The notes: generated by a model not told the origin, from the letters alone. DNA of 64,000 bases from Pseudoclavibacter soli DSM 23366 (GCF_000423505.1 NZ_KE384027.1:1-64000); one strand, 5' to 3'; shown: positions 17,217 to 25,911, counted from the stretch's first letter. Numbers and translations: made by a program.

Positions 17217-19199
17217 ATGACATCTTCGACTCCGCAGCAGCCTTCGGGCCTGGCCATCGCCGATCTCGACGCCTCGATTCGACCCCAAGACGACCTGTAC
17301 CTGCACGTCAACCGCGCCTGGCTCGACCGCACCGAGATTCCCGCCGACAAAGCACGCTACGGGGCCTTTCTGCGACTGGCCGAAGACGCCGAGCAGGCGA
17401 TCCGCGAGATCATCGAGCAGGCGGCCGATGGCGAGGGAACTGATGCCGCCGCAGCCGATCGCCAGCGCTTCGGCGACCTGTACGCGAGCTTTCTCGACGA
17501 GCAGCGCGCCGAACAGCTTGGGGCCACGCCCATCGCCGAAGACCTCGCTGCAGCACAGGCGCCGACCACCATCGCTGAGTTCGTGCAGGCCGTGGGCCGA
17601 GCCGAGGAGCGCGGTTCGAGCGGCTTCTTCGGCCTCTACGTCGACAACGACCCCGGTCAGCCCGACCGCTACGTGCCATTTCTGCTGCAGGGCGGCATCG
17701 GTCTGCCCGACGAGTCGTACTACCGCGAAGACAAGTTCGCCGACATCCGCACCGTCTATCTGGCCTACCTCACCAAGCTCTTCGAGCTCGCGGGTCTGAC
17801 CGAACCCGCTGCCCAAGCGCGCCTGGTCTTCGACCTCGAGACGGAGATCGCCGCCGCGCACTGGGATGTCGTGGCCAGCCGCGAGATCGAAAAGACCTAC
17901 AATCTGCGCACCTTCGCCGAGCTCACCGCACTCGCCCCCACCATCGACTGGCCGACCTACCTGGCCGCGGCCGACATCCCTCGCAGCGTGCTCGACGAAG
18001 TGGTGGTCGCCCAGCCCTCGGCGATCACGGGCCTAGCCGCGCTGCTCACCGAAGACCGGCTGCCCGCCTGGCGCGCCTGGCTGGCCGCCAACATCGTGCG
18101 CTCGGCCGCGCCTTACCTCTCGAGTGCGTTCGTGCAGCTCAACTTCGGCTTCTACGGCCACACCCTCAGCGGCACCCCCGAGCTGCGCCCCCGCTGGAAG
18201 CGCGGCGTCTCGCTGGTGCAGGGCGGTCTCGGTGAGGCGGTCGGCCGTGAATACGTCGCTCGGCACTTTCCGCCGAACGCCAAGGCCCGCATCGACGAAC
18301 TCGTCGCCAACCTCATCGAGGCCTACCGCCGCTCGATCGACTCGCTGACCTGGCTCGGCGACGACACCAAGCGTCTGGCCCTCGCCAAGCTCGAGAAGTT
18401 CACCCCCAAGGTGGGCTACCCGGTGAAGTGGCGCGACTACTCCAGCCTCGAGATCTCGCGCGACGACCTGATCGGCAACGTGCGTGCGATCGGCCGCTTC
18501 GAGCAGGCACGCGAGCTCGGTAAGATCGGTCGCCCCATCGACCGCGACGAGTGGTTCATGACCCCGCAGACGGTCAACGCCTACTACAACCCGGGCTTCA
18601 ACGAGATCGTCTTTCCGGCGGCCATCTTGCAGCCGCCGTTCTTCGACCCCGAGGCCGACGACGCCGCTAACTACGGCGGCATCGGCGCGGTGATCGGCCA
18701 CGAGATCAGCCACGGTTTCGACGATCAGGGCTCGAAATACGACGGTGACGGCCGCCTGACCGACTGGTGGACGGCCGACGACCGCGCCGCTTTCGACCGT
18801 CTGACCGCAGCGTTGGTCGCGCAGTACAACGTGCTCGAGCCCCTCGATGCGCCAGGTCACACGGTCAACGGTGCGCTCACGCTCGGCGAGAACATCGCTG
18901 ATCTGTCGGGGCTGTCAATCGCCTGGCAGGCCTATCAGATCTCGCTCGATGGGGCCGAGGCACCAGTCATCGACGGGCTCACCGGAGCCGAGCGGTTCTT
19001 CTTGGCCTGGGCGCAGGTCTGGGCCGAGAAACGTCGCACCGAAGAGGCCGTGCGCCTGCTCACGGTCGACCCGCACGCACCGAACGATCTGCGAGCCAAC
19101 CAGGTGGTGCGCAATCTCGATGCGTTCCACGAGGTCTTCGCCACCGCATCCGGCGATCGCCTGTGGCTCGACAAAGACGCGCGCGTGCGCATCTGGTGA
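17217..19199 (+). CDS. M13-family zinc metallopeptidase (neprilysin-like)
   Basis: A 660-residue peptidase. The zinc site is HEISH (IGHEISHGFDD, about residues 497-507) with the third ligand in ENIADLSG (about 560), and the upstream NAYYNPGFNEIVFPAAILQPPFF block is typical of M13. Actinobacterial members lack the membrane anchor of the human enzyme, and I see no signal peptide here, so it is probably cytoplasmic and cleaves oligopeptides. The ATG at 17217 is used because TAGGCT ends 7 bp upstream; the upstream ATG at 17148 would overlap the divergent gene. Confidence 0.93.
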   Translation: MTSSTPQQPSGLAIADLDASIRPQDDLYLHVNRAWLDRTEIPADKARYGAFLRLAEDAEQAIREIIEQAADGEGTDAAAADRQRFGDLYASFLDEQRAEQLGATPIAEDLAAAQAPTTIAEFVQAVGRAEERGSSGFFGLYVDNDPGQPDRYVPFLLQGGIGLPDESYYREDKFADIRTVYLAYLTKLFELAGLTEPAAQARLVFDLETEIAAAHWDVVASREIEKTYNLRTFAELTALAPTIDWPTYLAAADIPRSVLDEVVVAQPSAITGLAALLTEDRLPAWRAWLAANIVRSAAPYLSSAFVQLNFGFYGHTLSGTPELRPRWKRGVSLVQGGLGEAVGREYVARHFPPNAKARIDELVANLIEAYRRSIDSLTWLGDDTKRLALAKLEKFTPKVGYPVKWRDYSSLEISRDDLIGNVRAIGRFEQARELGKIGRPIDRDEWFMTPQTVNAYYNPGFNEIVFPAAILQPPFFDPEADDAANYGGIGAVIGHEISHGFDDQGSKYDGDGRLTDWWTADDRAAFDRLTAALVAQYNVLEPLDAPGHTVNGALTLGENIADLSGLSIAWQAYQISLDGAEAPVIDGLTGAERFFLAWAQVWAEKRRTEEAVRLLTVDPHAPNDLRANQVVRNLDAFHEVFATASGDRLWLDKDARVRIW

Positions 19200-19214
19200 C
19201 GGTAGGCTGGCCGC

Positions 19215-19439
19215 ATGCTTGTGACACTCTCGACCCTGCTGCTAGTCAACGGCATCTTCAACGTTCTGGTTTGGCCGCCTTTCCTGCGCCGCGTCAGCGC
19301 CGACCCTCGCGCCCGTGATGACGAGGGCAATGCCACCAAGTTTCTGCTCGTGCACCGCGTGCTCATCACCCTGGCGCTCGTGCTCGCTGCGGTGAGCTTG
19401 GTGACCGCTGTCGTAGGGTTCGTGTTCGCCACACGCTGA
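19215..19439 (+). CDS. SCO4848-like small membrane protein
   Basis: A 74-residue protein with two predicted helices (about 4-24 and 47-71) around a conserved WPPFLRRVSADPR-type connector and a FLLVHRVLI segment. This pattern matches the actinobacterial SCO4848 family of unknown function. The ATG lies 6 bp after TAGGCT (19203-19208), so translation is probably leaderless. It starts 15 bp after the M13 gene. Confidence 0.72.
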   Translation: MLVTLSTLLLVNGIFNVLVWPPFLRRVSADPRARDDEGNATKFLLVHRVLITLALVLAAVSLVTAVVGFVFATR

Positions 19440-19482
19440 GCCCGCAACACCCACGTAACAGCTCACCGCTAGCATCGTCGGC

Positions 19483-20028
19483 ATGAGCCAGGCCGTCACC
19501 GTCTCGATCCGCCGAACCGTCGCCCCCGGGCACATCGACGAAGTCACTCGCTGGGTGCAGGCCGGGGTCAACCTTGCGAATAAATTTCCGGGCTTTTTGG
19601 GCTCCGGCTGGATCAGGCAGAGCTCCGACGGCGACGACTGGCAGATGCTCTACCGGTTCGCCGACGAGGCCTCCCTCGAGCAGTGGGAGCGCTCGACGCA
19701 GCGCAGCCAATGGCTCCTCGCCGGCCGTGAACTGGTAGTCAGTGAGACCCATCGGCGCCTCAGCGGCATCGAGGGCTGGTTCGACGAGCAGCCACTGGCC
19801 GTCGAACCCGTCGCTCCTCCGCGCTGGAAGCAGGCGGTGAGCATCTTCTTGGGATTCGCGCCGACCAACATCGTTTTCACCCTGCTGACCGCGCACTTCG
19901 TGCCTGGCTGGAACGAGATACCACTGGGCTGGCGCACGCTGCTGAGCGTGAGCATCCTGACGCCCGTGATGGTCTATGTCGTGCTGCCCTTCGTCACCGC
20001 ACGGCTGCGCAACTGGCTGAGCCGCTGA
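19483..20028 (+). CDS. ABM-domain (antibiotic biosynthesis monooxygenase-like) membrane protein
   Basis: A 181-residue protein. Residues 5-95 form a ferredoxin-like ABM domain (VTVSIRRTVAPGHIDEVTRWVQAG, then FPGFLGSGWIR and WQMLYRFADEASLEQW). A C-terminal part carries two hydrophobic helices (about 120-145 and 150-170). Soluble ABM domains include quinol monooxygenases, but this fused membrane form has no assigned reaction. The ATG is 7 bp after TAGCAT (19470-19475). It converges with the dacC-like gene with only 1 bp between them. Confidence 0.75.
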   Translation: MSQAVTVSIRRTVAPGHIDEVTRWVQAGVNLANKFPGFLGSGWIRQSSDGDDWQMLYRFADEASLEQWERSTQRSQWLLAGRELVVSETHRRLSGIEGWFDEQPLAVEPVAPPRWKQAVSIFLGFAPTNIVFTLLTAHFVPGWNEIPLGWRTLLSVSILTPVMVYVVLPFVTARLRNWLSR

Positions 20029-20029
20029 C

Positions 20030-21379
20030 TCAGGCGGCCTGTCTGGTCGACCCGGTGACCGCCGCCAGTGTGGGCTCCACGAGTTCGCCCAAATGGCTCA
20101 TTCGCCAGCTGAATCCTGGGTCGGGGATGGCCGAGGCGAGCAGCAGCGCCGTCTGCTGCAGCGTCTGGTCGCCGCGCTTCAACACCAATGTGCCGGCTTG
20201 TGTGCCTGCTTGAGCCTGTGCGGGCACCGCCGCGCCCTGCACCTCGAGGGTGAGCGGCTCAGCACCCCACGTGAGCGCACGAACGCCGCCTGCCGCAACC
20301 AGGTCGCTCTCGCTCGACCAGTCGGTGCTGAGCGTGCCGACCTTCTGCCCAGCCGTGGCAAAGACCTGCACGGTGATTGCGCGCTGAATCGACTCGATCA
20401 GCGCCCCGACTTCTGGCTGCATCACGGTGTGGCCCTCGGTGGCGCCAAGGGTGGCACCGATCAGCTCGAAAGACGTGCCGTCGATCTCGAAATGTGCCGA
20501 CCAGGCCAGGTTCGCTGTGCCCGAGAGCGTGCCAGTCTTCACCCCATCAACCCCATCGACGCCCAGCAGAGAGTTGTGGCTCTCGACCGTGCCCACCCCC
20601 TCGATGGTGGCGCTGGTCATCGAGACCACTTCACGCACCACCTCGTTGTCGAGCGCCAGGTCGGCAAGATGAACGATCTGCTCAGGTGTAGCCACGTTGC
20701 CGTCGCCCAGCCCGTTCGGGTCGACCTGCACGGCACCCGACAGACCGTTGGCGTCGAGCCAGGCGGCAGACTCGGCCAAAAACGTGGCATCGTCACCAAA
20801 CGCCCAACGCGCCAGCGTGGTCGCGTAGTTGTTGCTCGAGGGCACCAGCACCAGCTCGATAATCTCGCGCTCGGTCAGCGATTGGCCCACTGGCACCGGC
20901 TGCGTGGCGCCGCCCTCTGACTCGTACTGTGCCCGCAGCTGCTCGTCGGCCTCGGTGAGCGTGATCTCGGGCCCCTGCTCGTCGCCTTGCAACGGGTACC
21001 GTTCGAGCACCCGCAGCACGGTGATCACCTTCGTGATGCTGGCGATGCGCTGCGCCGATTGGTCGCCGTTGCTCTGCTGCACGTTGATCTGCCGCGAGGC
21101 GTCTGCCGCCCCGTCGTTGCGCAGAGTGAACGCGGTCGAACCTGTGCTGGGCCAGGCCAGCTGCACTGCAGGGGCATCAGCCGTGGCCTCTGAAGACACC
21201 GTCGCCACTGTCGACGAGGTGTCGATATGCACCTGCTGCACCGGCAGCGGGCCCCAAGCACCCCATGCGCCAAGCGCCGCGAACACGGTGAGCATCCACA
21301 CTCCGATGAGCAGCGCGAGCCCGCGACGCTCAACCAAACGCGGATCTCCCGCAACGATGCGTGCACCTCGACGAGTCAT
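20030..21379 (-). CDS. D-alanyl-D-alanine carboxypeptidase-like protein (peptidase S11)
   Basis: A 449-residue penicillin-binding-type enzyme with an N-terminal membrane helix (about 19-42). The catalytic SxxK is SITK (114-117), SxN lies in SSNNY (181-185), and KTG in GVKTGTLSG. It would trim the terminal D-alanine of peptidoglycan stem peptides at the outer face of the membrane. It is the last gene of a three-gene operon with 4-bp ATGA overlaps, behind the EndoU-like gene and a small acidic protein. That coupling is unusual for a housekeeping carboxypeptidase. Confidence 0.88.
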   Translation of the reverse strand: MTRRGARIVAGDPRLVERRGLALLIGVWMLTVFAALGAWGAWGPLPVQQVHIDTSSTVATVSSEATADAPAVQLAWPSTGSTAFTLRNDGAADASRQINVQQSNGDQSAQRIASITKVITVLRVLERYPLQGDEQGPEITLTEADEQLRAQYESEGGATQPVPVGQSLTEREIIELVLVPSSNNYATTLARWAFGDDATFLAESAAWLDANGLSGAVQVDPNGLGDGNVATPEQIVHLADLALDNEVVREVVSMTSATIEGVGTVESHNSLLGVDGVDGVKTGTLSGTANLAWSAHFEIDGTSFELIGATLGATEGHTVMQPEVGALIESIQRAITVQVFATAGQKVGTLSTDWSSESDLVAAGGVRALTWGAEPLTLEVQGAAVPAQAQAGTQAGTLVLKRGDQTLQQTALLLASAIPDPGFSWRMSHLGELVEPTLAAVTGSTRQAA

Positions 21380-21744
21380 CGCGGGTCTTCCCCTCGGTTG
21401 TGCGCACGCACCTTCGCGGCATGCACACCCCAGTCGCGCAGCAGGCGCGTCAGTGTCACAGTCGGCAGCGAGACGGTCTCGTCGTCGCCCAGGTCATCAT
21501 GGATGCTCGAACGCTCGGCTTCGATGTGCAGCCTGGTCGTGTTGCCAGCGAGCTCGGCACTGGGCAGACGACCAGAGCGCACCTGTTCAACAGCCTGCAG
21601 CAGTGGTCTGACATCACTGCCCTGCACGTCATTCATCAGCAATCGCCCGACCAGATGCGCGCCGGGGTCGACAAAGCGCACCAAGGGCACCTGCGTGCCG
21701 TCGCGCATCTGCAGGGTGTCAAAGTCGTGGTCGAAGCTGGTCAT
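21376..21744 (-). CDS. Small acidic protein, possible immunity protein to EndoU
   Basis: A 122-residue protein I do not recognise. It has no signal peptide or membrane helix, is acidic in its first two thirds and ends in a basic helix-like segment (LTRLLRDWGVHAAKVRAHNRG). Its start overlaps the stop of the EndoU-like gene and its stop overlaps the dacC-like start, so all three are coupled. By position it could be the cognate immunity protein of the EndoU domain, but a role as a regulator or partner of the carboxypeptidase is equally open. Confidence 0.55.
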   Translation of the reverse strand: MTSFDHDFDTLQMRDGTQVPLVRFVDPGAHLVGRLLMNDVQGSDVRPLLQAVEQVRSGRLPSAELAGNTTRLHIEAERSSIHDDLGDDETVSLPTVTLTRLLRDWGVHAAKVRAHNRGEDPR

Positions 21745-22346
21745 TGCTGCAGCGGGTACGCCGTGATGATCTGATCAGTATCGTCGAGCACGATCTGAAT
21801 GGTAAGCCCACCACCCTGCCCGACGTACGCGCTGCCCTGGGCCTGACGGTCGTCGTAGGCCTCATTGATGGCGTCGACCACCTCTTGCGCGGTCATGTCG
21901 GTCGGGAAAAAGGTGGAGTAGCCGCCATTACCAGCTTTCGCCACTCCGTCAACAGTGACCTGCCCGGTGTAGATGCCCTGAGCGTCAGCGGTGGTCAGGG
22001 TGCCCTCGACCACGGCGCCGGCGGTGTCGGTGTAGGTCTGCGAGTGGTAGCCCACGGCCTTGCCTCGACTGTTGATCTCGCCAGAGAAGATATGCGTCAG
22101 GGCACTCGAGCGAAAGTGCTCGGTGTGCTGCAGCTGGCTCATGAGGTCGATCGAGCCAGAGGCGCCAACACCACCCTCGGCAACGGCGCTGTCGGTGGCC
22201 GAGGCACTCGGAGCCAGCGCAGCAGGATCACTCGTCTCCGACTGGCCCAGCTGCGAGACCGCCCACACGATCACCGCAATCACCACAGCAACAATGAGAC
22301 CTGCCGTCTGCAGACGCGAGCGCGCGGTGGCAGGGTGTGATGTCAT
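21741..22346 (-). CDS. Membrane-anchored EndoU-family nuclease domain protein
   Basis: A 201-residue protein: one N-terminal membrane helix (about 13-32), an Ala/Ser-rich linker, then a bacterial EndoU domain (about 70-201). Visible family motifs are HIFSGEINSRGKAVGYHS, with the two candidate catalytic histidines H85 and H101, a STFFPTDMTAQEV block and the closing ITAYPL. Bacterial EndoU domains are RNA-cleaving toxins, often in polymorphic toxin systems. This one is short and stands alone, without toxin-delivery repeats. The ATG at 22346 lies 7 bp after a perfect-looking TATACT box; an ATG 12 codons upstream would place that box inside the gene. Confidence 0.78.
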   Translation of the reverse strand: MTSHPATARSRLQTAGLIVAVVIAVIVWAVSQLGQSETSDPAALAPSASATDSAVAEGGVGASGSIDLMSQLQHTEHFRSSALTHIFSGEINSRGKAVGYHSQTYTDTAGAVVEGTLTTADAQGIYTGQVTVDGVAKAGNGGYSTFFPTDMTAQEVVDAINEAYDDRQAQGSAYVGQGGGLTIQIVLDDTDQIITAYPLQQ

Positions 22347-22353
22347 ACGGATG

Positions 22354-22359
22354 AGTATA
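22354..22359 (-). promoter_or_regulatory. -10 box TATACT of the EndoU operon
   Basis: TATACT (minus strand) followed by CATCCGT and the ATG at 22346. The spacing places the transcript start on or next to the start codon. The divergent ybaK-type gene has its own -10-like TAGAAT at 22384-22389. Confidence 0.6.
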
Positions 22360-22423
22360 AGTGGACGCGTCGTCACCGCCATCTAGAATGACGGTGTTCC
22401 CCGTCAGAGTTCCTAGGAGTTTC

Positions 22424-22945
22424 ATGTCGCTGGATGCCGTGCGCGCCGCTCTCGCCCCCTCCGGTCATGCTGCCGCGATCGTCGAGTTTTCGCAGTCCAG
22501 TGCCACTGTGGCTGAGGCTGCTGAGGCCATCGGCACCGAGCCGGCTCGCATCGCCAAGACGATCTCGGTCTACGACGAGGCGCCTGACGCGCCCGAGCAC
22601 GGCAGGGCCATCCTGCTGGTGCTGGCTGGCGATGCCAAGGTGTCGAGCGGCCGCTTCAAACGACGGTTCGGCTTCAAACCGCACATGCTGGCGCCCGACG
22701 ACGTCGAGCCGCTGACCGGCCACCGCATCGGCGGCGTCTGCCCGTTCGCCAACCCGGCCGGGGCCCAAGTCTGGCTCGACGAGTCGCTGCGCCGCTTCGA
22801 CGTGGTCTGGCCAGCAACGGGCAGCGCAAACTCGGCCATTGGTCTGTCGCTGACCGATCTCGAGACGCTGAGCCATGCCCAAGGCTGGGTCTCCGTCGCC
22901 CAAGAACCCTCAACTGCTACGCCCAACACACAAGGAGCATCATGA
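22424..22945 (+). CDS. YbaK/EbsC-type aminoacyl-tRNA deacylase
   Basis: A 173-residue protein of the YbaK/ProX editing fold, which removes mischarged amino acids (for example Cys) from tRNA-Pro. Conserved blocks are RIAKTISVY (with the key lysine), LLVLAGDAKV and the glycine-rich TGHRIGGVCPF. The ATG at 22424 is preceded by AGGAG (22415-22419), which decides the start over an upstream ATG at 22361. It overlaps the nitroreductase gene by 4 bp. Confidence 0.9.
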   Translation: MSLDAVRAALAPSGHAAAIVEFSQSSATVAEAAEAIGTEPARIAKTISVYDEAPDAPEHGRAILLVLAGDAKVSSGRFKRRFGFKPHMLAPDDVEPLTGHRIGGVCPFANPAGAQVWLDESLRRFDVVWPATGSANSAIGLSLTDLETLSHAQGWVSVAQEPSTATPNTQGAS

Positions 22946-23541
22946 CCGAGACCACCACCGCACATCACGCCGCCGACCGCGCAATCGCCACAAGCGTTCC
23001 AGTTGCCGACTTCATCAGCGAACGCTGGAGTCCGCGCGCCTTCGATGCACAGGCCTCGATCTCCGACAGCCAGCTCGACGCTGGCCTAGAGGCAGCGCGG
23101 CTCGCACCCTCGACCTCGAACACACAGCCATGGCGGTTCATCGTGGGTCGGTGCGGCGGGGCGACCTTCGAGCGCATCCTTGCGCACCTCATCCCGTTCA
23201 ATCAGGCGTGGGCAGCTCACGCGAGCGCGCTGATCGTCAACGCTGCGGTCACCGAGGTCGATGGCACCTCGCAGCCGACCGCCCTCTACGATCTCGGCCT
23301 CGCCGTGCAGAGCCTGGCCCTGCAGCTGCACGTTGATGGTTTCGCCAGCCACCAGATCTCGGGCATCGACGGGCCTGGCATCGATGCCGAGTTCGCACTG
23401 CCAGAGGGCGTGCACGCGATCACTGTCACGGTGATCGGCACTGTCGGCAACCCCGCTCAGCTCGACGAACGCCTCGCTGCCCGCGAGATCGCGCCACGTG
23501 AGCGACTGCCGCTGACCACCCTCGTGATTGCGCGCGACTGA
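22942..23541 (+). CDS. Nitroreductase-family flavoprotein
   Basis: A 199-residue FMN-dependent oxidoreductase. The N-terminal SERWSPRAFD and APSTSNTQPWRFIV motifs bind the FMN phosphate and ring. Later segments (LYDLGLAVQSLALQLHVDGFASHQI) form the dimer interface helix. The substrate (nitro compound or quinone) is not readable. AAGGAG lies 6 bp before the ATG, and ATGA overlaps the upstream YbaK-type gene, so the two are co-translated. Confidence 0.9.
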   Translation: MTETTTAHHAADRAIATSVPVADFISERWSPRAFDAQASISDSQLDAGLEAARLAPSTSNTQPWRFIVGRCGGATFERILAHLIPFNQAWAAHASALIVNAAVTEVDGTSQPTALYDLGLAVQSLALQLHVDGFASHQISGIDGPGIDAEFALPEGVHAITVTVIGTVGNPAQLDERLAAREIAPRERLPLTTLVIARD

Positions 23542-23591
23542 ACGGCGTACCCCCAAGCGACACGCCCGGGGTGATCGATTACCAGTTTTAG

Positions 23592-23620
23592 TTGACGCAA
23601 CAAGTTTGCGCTCCTACAGT
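23592..23620 (+). promoter_or_regulatory. Strong promoter with internal inverted repeat
   Basis: TTGACG (23592-23597) and TACAGT (23615-23620) are 17 bp apart, the best -35/-10 pair in the window. Between and overlapping them is a perfect dyad CGCAA-CAAGT-TTGCG (23596-23610), the right size for a winged-helix regulator (MarR or HxlR type). No such regulator is adjacent. It drives the reductase gene that begins at 23671. Confidence 0.65.
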
Positions 23621-23670
23621 GAGGATGTCGGCGACGGCCGGCACACATCTTTTCAAAGGAGCACCACACA

Positions 23671-24249
23671 ATGAGCACCATCACCGTCATCGGTCAGGGC
23701 AACATCGGCAAGGCAGTCGAGGCCATCGCACAGCGCGGCGGCAACACCGTGCAGTTCGTCGGCCACGAGGCCGACGCCACCATTGAGGGCGACATCGTTG
23801 TGCTCGCCGTGCCCTACCCGGCACTGGCCGAGATCGCCGGTCACCTCGGTGCGCAGCTCGCCGGCAAAACCGTCGTCGACGTCACCAACCCGCTCGACTT
23901 CAACACCTTCGACTCGCTCGTTGTACCGGCCGACGCGTCGGCTGCCGCCGAGCTGCAGGCTCAGCTGCCCGCCGCCAAGGTGCTCAAGGCGTTCAACACC
24001 AACTTCGCCGCCACGCTGGCCACCGGCAAGGTCGGCTCCTCCGACCAGACCACCACCGTGCTCATTGCCGGTGATGACGAGGCCGCCAAGGCAGCACTCG
24101 GCGAGTTCGTGACCGCCGGCGGTCTGAACGCGGTAGATGCCGGCAGCCTGAAGCGCGCTCGCGAGCTCGAGGCCATCGGCTTCGTGCAGCTGACCCTCGG
24201 CGCCGGCGAGAAGATCGGCTGGGATGCCGGTTTCGCGCTCGTCAAGTGA
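23671..24249 (+). CDS. NADPH-dependent F420 reductase-like / NAD(P)-binding protein
   Basis: A 192-residue Rossmann protein starting with ITVIGQGNIGKAV (dinucleotide-binding GxGxxG). It continues with DVTNPLDF and LKAFNTNFA, blocks shared with the F420-dependent NADP reductase family. Many short members probably use only NADP, and I see no F420 biosynthesis genes here, so the cofactor is unsettled. AAAGGAG precedes the ATG. Its well-formed promoter with a central dyad suggests regulated, perhaps redox- or electrophile-induced, expression. Confidence 0.8.
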   Translation: MSTITVIGQGNIGKAVEAIAQRGGNTVQFVGHEADATIEGDIVVLAVPYPALAEIAGHLGAQLAGKTVVDVTNPLDFNTFDSLVVPADASAAAELQAQLPAAKVLKAFNTNFAATLATGKVGSSDQTTTVLIAGDDEAAKAALGEFVTAGGLNAVDAGSLKRARELEAIGFVQLTLGAGEKIGWDAGFALVK

Positions 24250-24436
24250 GTTCGCCGCTGGCGCAGGCACAGGCCTCTGCCAGCAAATGCTCTTCCCGCA
24301 CCCAGCGCAGATCGCTACGATGTAGGCGAAGTGCACATCCGCACGACCGCACTGTTCAGGCGGTCAGTCCGAGCGAAGACGCTCATATGAGTTCGTCATC
24401 CTCGATGCAATGAATCGCAGAAAGAAGGCCAGTTCC

Positions 24437-25828
24437 ATGGCATACGCAACCACGAATCCGTTCACCGGTGAGGTCGTCAAGACCTTCCCGAACGCCACCC
24501 CCGAAGAGGTCGACGCCGCTCTTGACCAGGCGCACAAGACCTTCCTCGAGTGGCGTGAGACCAGCTTCGAGCAGCGCGCCGAGATTCTCGCGAAGGCCGC
24601 GAGCATCCTGCGCGAGAACAAGAGCGAGTACGCACAGATCCTCACCCTCGAGATGGGCAAGCTGATCGGCGAGGCCGAGCTCGAGGTCGAGCTGAGCGCA
24701 CAGATGCTCGACTACTACGTGAAGTTCGGCGCTGAGGCTCTGAAGCCGCGCTTCCTGCCCGCCGCCGGCTTCGGCGACACCGATGTGCAGCTGGTCAGCG
24801 ATCCGCTGGGTGTGCTGTTCGCGGTTGAGCCGTGGAACTTCCCCTACTACCAGGTGATCCGCATCACTGCCCCGCAGGTGACCGCCGGTAACGTGATCGT
24901 ACTGAAGCACGCCTCGAACGTGCCTCAGTCAGCCCTGGCAATGGTCGATCTGTTCCGCAAGGCCGGCGCCCCTGAAGGCCTGCTGACCAACCTGTTCCTG
25001 CCCCACGATCAGACCGAGCGCGTCATCGCCGATCCCCGCGTGCGCGGCGTTGCCCTCACCGGCAGCGAGAAGGCCGGATCAATCATCGCCGGTCTGGCGG
25101 CCAAGCACCTCAAGAAGAGCACCCTGGAGCTCGGCGGCGCCGACGCCTTCATCGTGCTCGAAGATGCCGACGTCGAGAAGGCAGCCGACTGGGCCGTCTT
25201 TGGTCGCCACTGGAACGGCGGCCAGGTCTGCGTGTCGTCGAAGCGTCTGATCGTGGTTGACGCCGTGTTCGACAAGTTCGCGGCACGCTACCGCGAGGGC
25301 GTGGCCAAGCTCGTCGCCGGTGACCCCACCGACGCCAAGACCACGCTGGCACCGCTGTCGTCGCAGCAGGCTGCTGACGACCTCAAGGCACAGGTCGAGA
25401 AGGCCGTTGCCGAGGGTGCCAAGGCCGAGACGCTCGGCGCTGCCGTGCCCGAGCAGGGCTCGTTCTACCAGCCGACGATCCTCACCGAGATCAGCGAAGA
25501 CAGCGAGGCGTTCCACACCGAGTTCTTCGGCCCGGTGACCCAGCTGTACCGCGCCAAAGACGAAGACGATGCCGTGCGCATCGCCAACGACTCGCCGTTC
25601 GGCCTGGGTGGCTCGGTCTTCAGCCAGGACATCCACCGTGCTCAGGCGGTCGCCCGTCGACTCGACACCGGCATGGTGTACATCAACCAGCCCACCGGTG
25701 TGAAGGCCGACATTCCGTTCGGCGGCGTGAAGAACTCGGGCTACGGCCACGAGCTCGTCGACCTGGGCATCAAGGAGTTCGTGAACGAGAAGGTCGTTGT
25801 CGTCACCGACATCAACGGCTCGTTCTGA
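24437..25828 (+). CDS. NAD(P)-dependent aldehyde dehydrogenase (succinate-semialdehyde type)
   Basis: A 463-residue enzyme. Visible motifs are EPWNFPYYQ (Asn that stabilises the oxyanion), LTGSEKAG (cofactor binding), LELGGADAF (general base Glu), and GGQVCVSSKR with the catalytic cysteine (about residue 260). Length and the short N-terminus fit the succinate-semialdehyde dehydrogenase branch; the substrate is inferred. The start ATG at 24437 follows AAAGAAGG (24421-24428). A strong terminator lies downstream. Confidence 0.92.
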   Translation: MAYATTNPFTGEVVKTFPNATPEEVDAALDQAHKTFLEWRETSFEQRAEILAKAASILRENKSEYAQILTLEMGKLIGEAELEVELSAQMLDYYVKFGAEALKPRFLPAAGFGDTDVQLVSDPLGVLFAVEPWNFPYYQVIRITAPQVTAGNVIVLKHASNVPQSALAMVDLFRKAGAPEGLLTNLFLPHDQTERVIADPRVRGVALTGSEKAGSIIAGLAAKHLKKSTLELGGADAFIVLEDADVEKAADWAVFGRHWNGGQVCVSSKRLIVVDAVFDKFAARYREGVAKLVAGDPTDAKTTLAPLSSQQAADDLKAQVEKAVAEGAKAETLGAAVPEQGSFYQPTILTEISEDSEAFHTEFFGPVTQLYRAKDEDDAVRIANDSPFGLGGSVFSQDIHRAQAVARRLDTGMVYINQPTGVKADIPFGGVKNSGYGHELVDLGIKEFVNEKVVVVTDINGSF

Positions 25829-25840
25829 TCAACTGAACAG

Positions 25841-25885
25841 ACAAGAGAGGCGCAGTCCGCATCGTGCGGGCTGCGCCTCTCTTGT
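25841..25885. terminator. Bidirectional terminator between aldehyde dehydrogenase and glsB
   Basis: A 20-bp near-perfect stem (ACAAGAGAGGCGCAG... / ...CTGCGCCTCTCTTGT) with a three- to four-base loop at 25861-25864. The genes on either side converge. T-rich sequence follows on the plus strand. Confidence 0.9.
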
Positions 25886-25911
25886 GTCTTCGGGTGACGA
25901 CGTGCTGTTCG

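Noticed and set aside
22347-22382. An EndoU protein start 12 codons upstream (ATG 22382)
   Set aside because: It would include the TATACT -10 box within the coding sequence; the ATG 7 bp after the box is a better start.
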